This document shows, piece after piece, positions 62,884 to 64,000 of a stretch of DNA of 64,000 nucleotides. The position numbers and the translations under genes are program-made. The stretch's first letter is position 1. Each line of letters starts with the position of its first letter. The notes beneath the pieces were generated by a model that was given only the letters and a program-made list of their open reading frames with translations, made no database searches and had not been told where the DNA came from. The DNA comes from an uncultured Tessaracoccus sp. (GTDB taxonomy: Bacteria > Actinomycetota > Actinomycetes > Propionibacteriales > Propionibacteriaceae). Where the stretch lies: positions 1 through 64,000 of the forward strand of contig NZ_CAMYPD010000006.1 of NCBI RefSeq assembly GCF_947286155.1. Direction: 5' to 3'.

Positions 62884-62899
62884 CTACTAGATATAGGGG
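62884..62899 (-). promoter_or_regulatory. Candidate NrdR box upstream of nrdR
   Basis: The stretch CTACTAGATATAGGGG matches 11 of 16 bases of the NrdR consensus (ACACTATATATAGTGT), with a symmetric TA-rich core. It lies about 95 bases before the nrdR start. A second box one to three helical turns away was not found. Confidence 0.4.
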
Positions 62900-62949
62900 G
62901 TACGCTACGCAGCCGCCAGCGGAAGGTCAACAGCGACGCGCGGGGTAAT

Positions 62950-63279
62950 TCAGGGCTCGACGTGCGCCCACGCGGCCGCATCGGAAGCATCCGGCGTGGC
63001 GTGCATATCGGCAACTGCAGACACGTAGCCGGTGACCCCAACAACGCCGCCCGCGACCGCGATGAACCCAATGGCAAGCGACTTGATACGCAAACTCCAC
63101 CTGGACGTCAGCGTGCCAGCAGAACGGACCTCACGGCGATCCACGATGCAGGACGCCACCGTCTGACGAGGGAGCCCACGGCTGACCCGCCTGGGGTGCG
63201 CCTCAGCGATATGGGTATTCGGGCGCCCCACAGGTGCGTGCGACCGACGAGTGGAGAGACTCTTCATGACGGTGCTCAC
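62950..63279 (-). CDS. Small one-TM protein divergent from lexA, likely SOS-induced
   Basis: 109 residues from GTG 63279, with AAGGAG five bases upstream. A basic cytosolic N-terminal part (about 1-60; many Arg) is followed by one TM (about 68-90, SLAIGFIAVAGGVVGVTGYV) and a short outer tail. It has no LysM domain. The position, divergent from lexA and before nrdR-nrdJ, is that of ChiZ (Rv2719c), DivS or YneA, which stop cell division during SOS. LexA boxes overlap its promoter. It may be a lineage-specific division inhibitor; function is inferred from place and control. Confidence 0.7.
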   Translation of the reverse strand: MSTVMKSLSTRRSHAPVGRPNTHIAEAHPRRVSRGLPRQTVASCIVDRREVRSAGTLTSRWSLRIKSLAIGFIAVAGGVVGVTGYVSAVADMHATPDASDAAAWAHVEP

Positions 63280-63298
63280 AGCGACTCCTTACAGTGTG

Positions 63299-63314
63299 TC
63301 AAACGTTTGTTCGA
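63299..63314. promoter_or_regulatory. LexA box 1
   Basis: TCAAAC-GTTT-GTTCGA differs by one base from TCGAAC-N4-GTTCGA. It covers the predicted start of transcription of the one-TM gene; its TACTAT (63324-63319) and TTGCAT (63347-63342) boxes, spaced by 17 bases, lie just upstream. Confidence 0.6.
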
Positions 63315-63342
63315 TTAGATAGTAGCTCATCGATTCGAGGTA

Positions 63343-63358
63343 TGCAACACATGTTCGA
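63343..63358. promoter_or_regulatory. LexA box 2
   Basis: TGCAAC-ACAT-GTTCGA, two mismatches in one half-site. It overlaps the -35 box of the one-TM gene. Confidence 0.5.
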
Positions 63359-63452
63359 TAGTCCGCATTTCCTCGACACTGGACACCCCATCAGAGACCT
63401 CTGACAAAACTGCACAAGGCGCCGACACGCCCGCTCAAACCCAGCGCCGTTT

Positions 63453-63468
63453 TCGAACATGTGTAGGG
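63453..63468. promoter_or_regulatory. LexA box 3 over the lexA promoter
   Basis: TCGAAC-ATGT-GTAGGG has one perfect half-site. It overlaps TAGGGT (63464-63469), the likely -10 of lexA, so LexA binding would block its own promoter. Confidence 0.5.
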
Positions 63469-63469
63469 T
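63464..63469 (+). promoter_or_regulatory. -10 box of lexA, probable leaderless start
   Basis: TAGGGT ends seven bases before ATG 63477 and no Shine-Dalgarno is present. Box 3 covers it. Confidence 0.45.
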
Positions 63470-63476
63470 ATGTGGC

Positions 63477-64000
63477 ATGACGACCCCGAATAAGCCACGT
63501 GGCAGCGGCCGCCCCTCACGAGCCGACATCGAAGCGGAGTTCGGCACTGGCGGGCCAGTTGAGCCTGGCCTCACTCCCCGTGCATCGAAGCTCCTGGGCA
63601 TCATCCGCGAATCCATCAACCGCCACGGATACCCCCCCAGCGTGCGCGAGATGGCGGAGCAAGCAGGGCTGTCCTCACCGTCGAGTGTCACCTACCAGCT
63701 GAAAGCGCTCGAGAAGGCCGGTTACCTCCGTCGCGACCCGAACCGCACCCGGGCCATGATGGTGATGGATCCTCTCACTGGAGAGCCCGAGGCCGCTGCC
63801 CCCGCTGCTGACAACGTCGACACACCGGGCGCCGTCTCAACACCTCTGGTCGGGCGTATCGCAGCCGGCGGGCCAATTCTTGCAGAGCAGCACATCGAAG
63901 ACGTGTTTGCGCTGCCCGAACAGCTCGTCGGGCACGGTGACTTCTTCATGCTTGAGGTGAAGGGCGACTCGATGATCGAGGCCGCCATTTGCGAGGGCGA
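63477..64000 (+). CDS. lexA: SOS repressor LexA (3' part beyond the window)
   Basis: About 174 residues are visible, so the last part of the peptidase domain is missing. The N-terminal winged helix (GYPPSVREMAEQAGLSSPSS, about 52-71) binds the SOS box. The self-cleavage Ala-Gly bond is in GRIAAGGPI (about 123-131) and the catalytic serine in VKGDSMIE. RecA filament triggers cleavage after DNA damage. It is divergent from the one-TM gene and shares its operator region. Confidence 0.95.
   Translation, partial: MTTPNKPRGSGRPSRADIEAEFGTGGPVEPGLTPRASKLLGIIRESINRHGYPPSVREMAEQAGLSSPSSVTYQLKALEKAGYLRRDPNRTRAMMVMDPLTGEPEAAAPAADNVDTPGAVSTPLVGRIAAGGPILAEQHIEDVFALPEQLVGHGDFFMLEVKGDSMIEAAICEG

Overview
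The window is high-GC, densely coded actinobacterial chromosome. Family-level clues point to Propionibacteriales, probably Propionibacteriaceae. These are a PPA1309-family protein, the PDZ/Lon - PPA1309 - UPF0182 operon, a zincin-like DUF2342 protein, a DUF5679 zinc ribbon, a sigA/sigB pair, and a B12-dependent ribonucleotide reductase beside nrdR and lexA. The genus cannot be named from sequence alone. No CRISPR array, insertion sequence or rRNA was seen.

Layout. 1-1.8 kb: an HTH-DUF3887 protein and the decayed remains of a PadR regulator and a membrane protein, lying just beyond the 3' end of ssrA. 1.9-9.2 kb: tmRNA, smpB, an M23 hydrolase, ftsX, ftsE, prfB, hisN and serA. 9.3-14 kb: a five-gene peptide-type ABC importer. 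14.2-19.2 kb: a DUF4870 protein, then a tight five-gene operon that joins a secreted I36-like protein to a lipoprotein, an adaptor and a MacB-type ABC exporter. 19.5-20.4 kb: a RelB-like antitoxin, a RelE-like toxin broken by a stop codon, and initiator tRNA. 20.4-31 kb: an esterase, a paired M16 peptidase, a UPF0182 operon, a zincin-like protein, DUF5679 and an orphan cyclodehydratase-like protein. 31-40.9 kb: DNA repair (uvrD2, recC with a frameshift, recB, recD). 40.9-56.8 kb: housekeeping genes (aminotransferase, sigA, sigB, tesB, hrpA, usp, corA, ilvD, cupin, DUF2871). 57-59.3 kb: an ABC-F protein behind a leader that looks like an attenuator, plus a coupled unknown gene. 59.4-64 kb: nrdJ, nrdR, a small membrane protein and lexA, which runs off the end.

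How parts work together. tmRNA with SmpB rescues stalled ribosomes. FtsE/FtsX with the adjacent coiled-coil M23 enzyme fits a division-site wall hydrolase under transporter control. RecBCD and UvrD2 serve recombination repair, but recC reads only through a one-base frameshift in a C tract. lexA and a divergent one-TM protein share a region with three LexA-box-like sites, so the small protein is probably SOS induced. sigB has a SigH/SigE-type promoter motif.

Regulation. Several genes lack a Shine-Dalgarno sequence and carry a TANNNT box 6-8 bases before the start codon, which suggests leaderless mRNAs. The strongest candidates for something new are the ABC-F leader (three-codon leaderless uORF plus a hairpin over the ribosome site), the lexA-adjacent SOS gene, and the I36-like/ABC exporter operon. 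All functional calls rest on reading the sequence; no database search was run.
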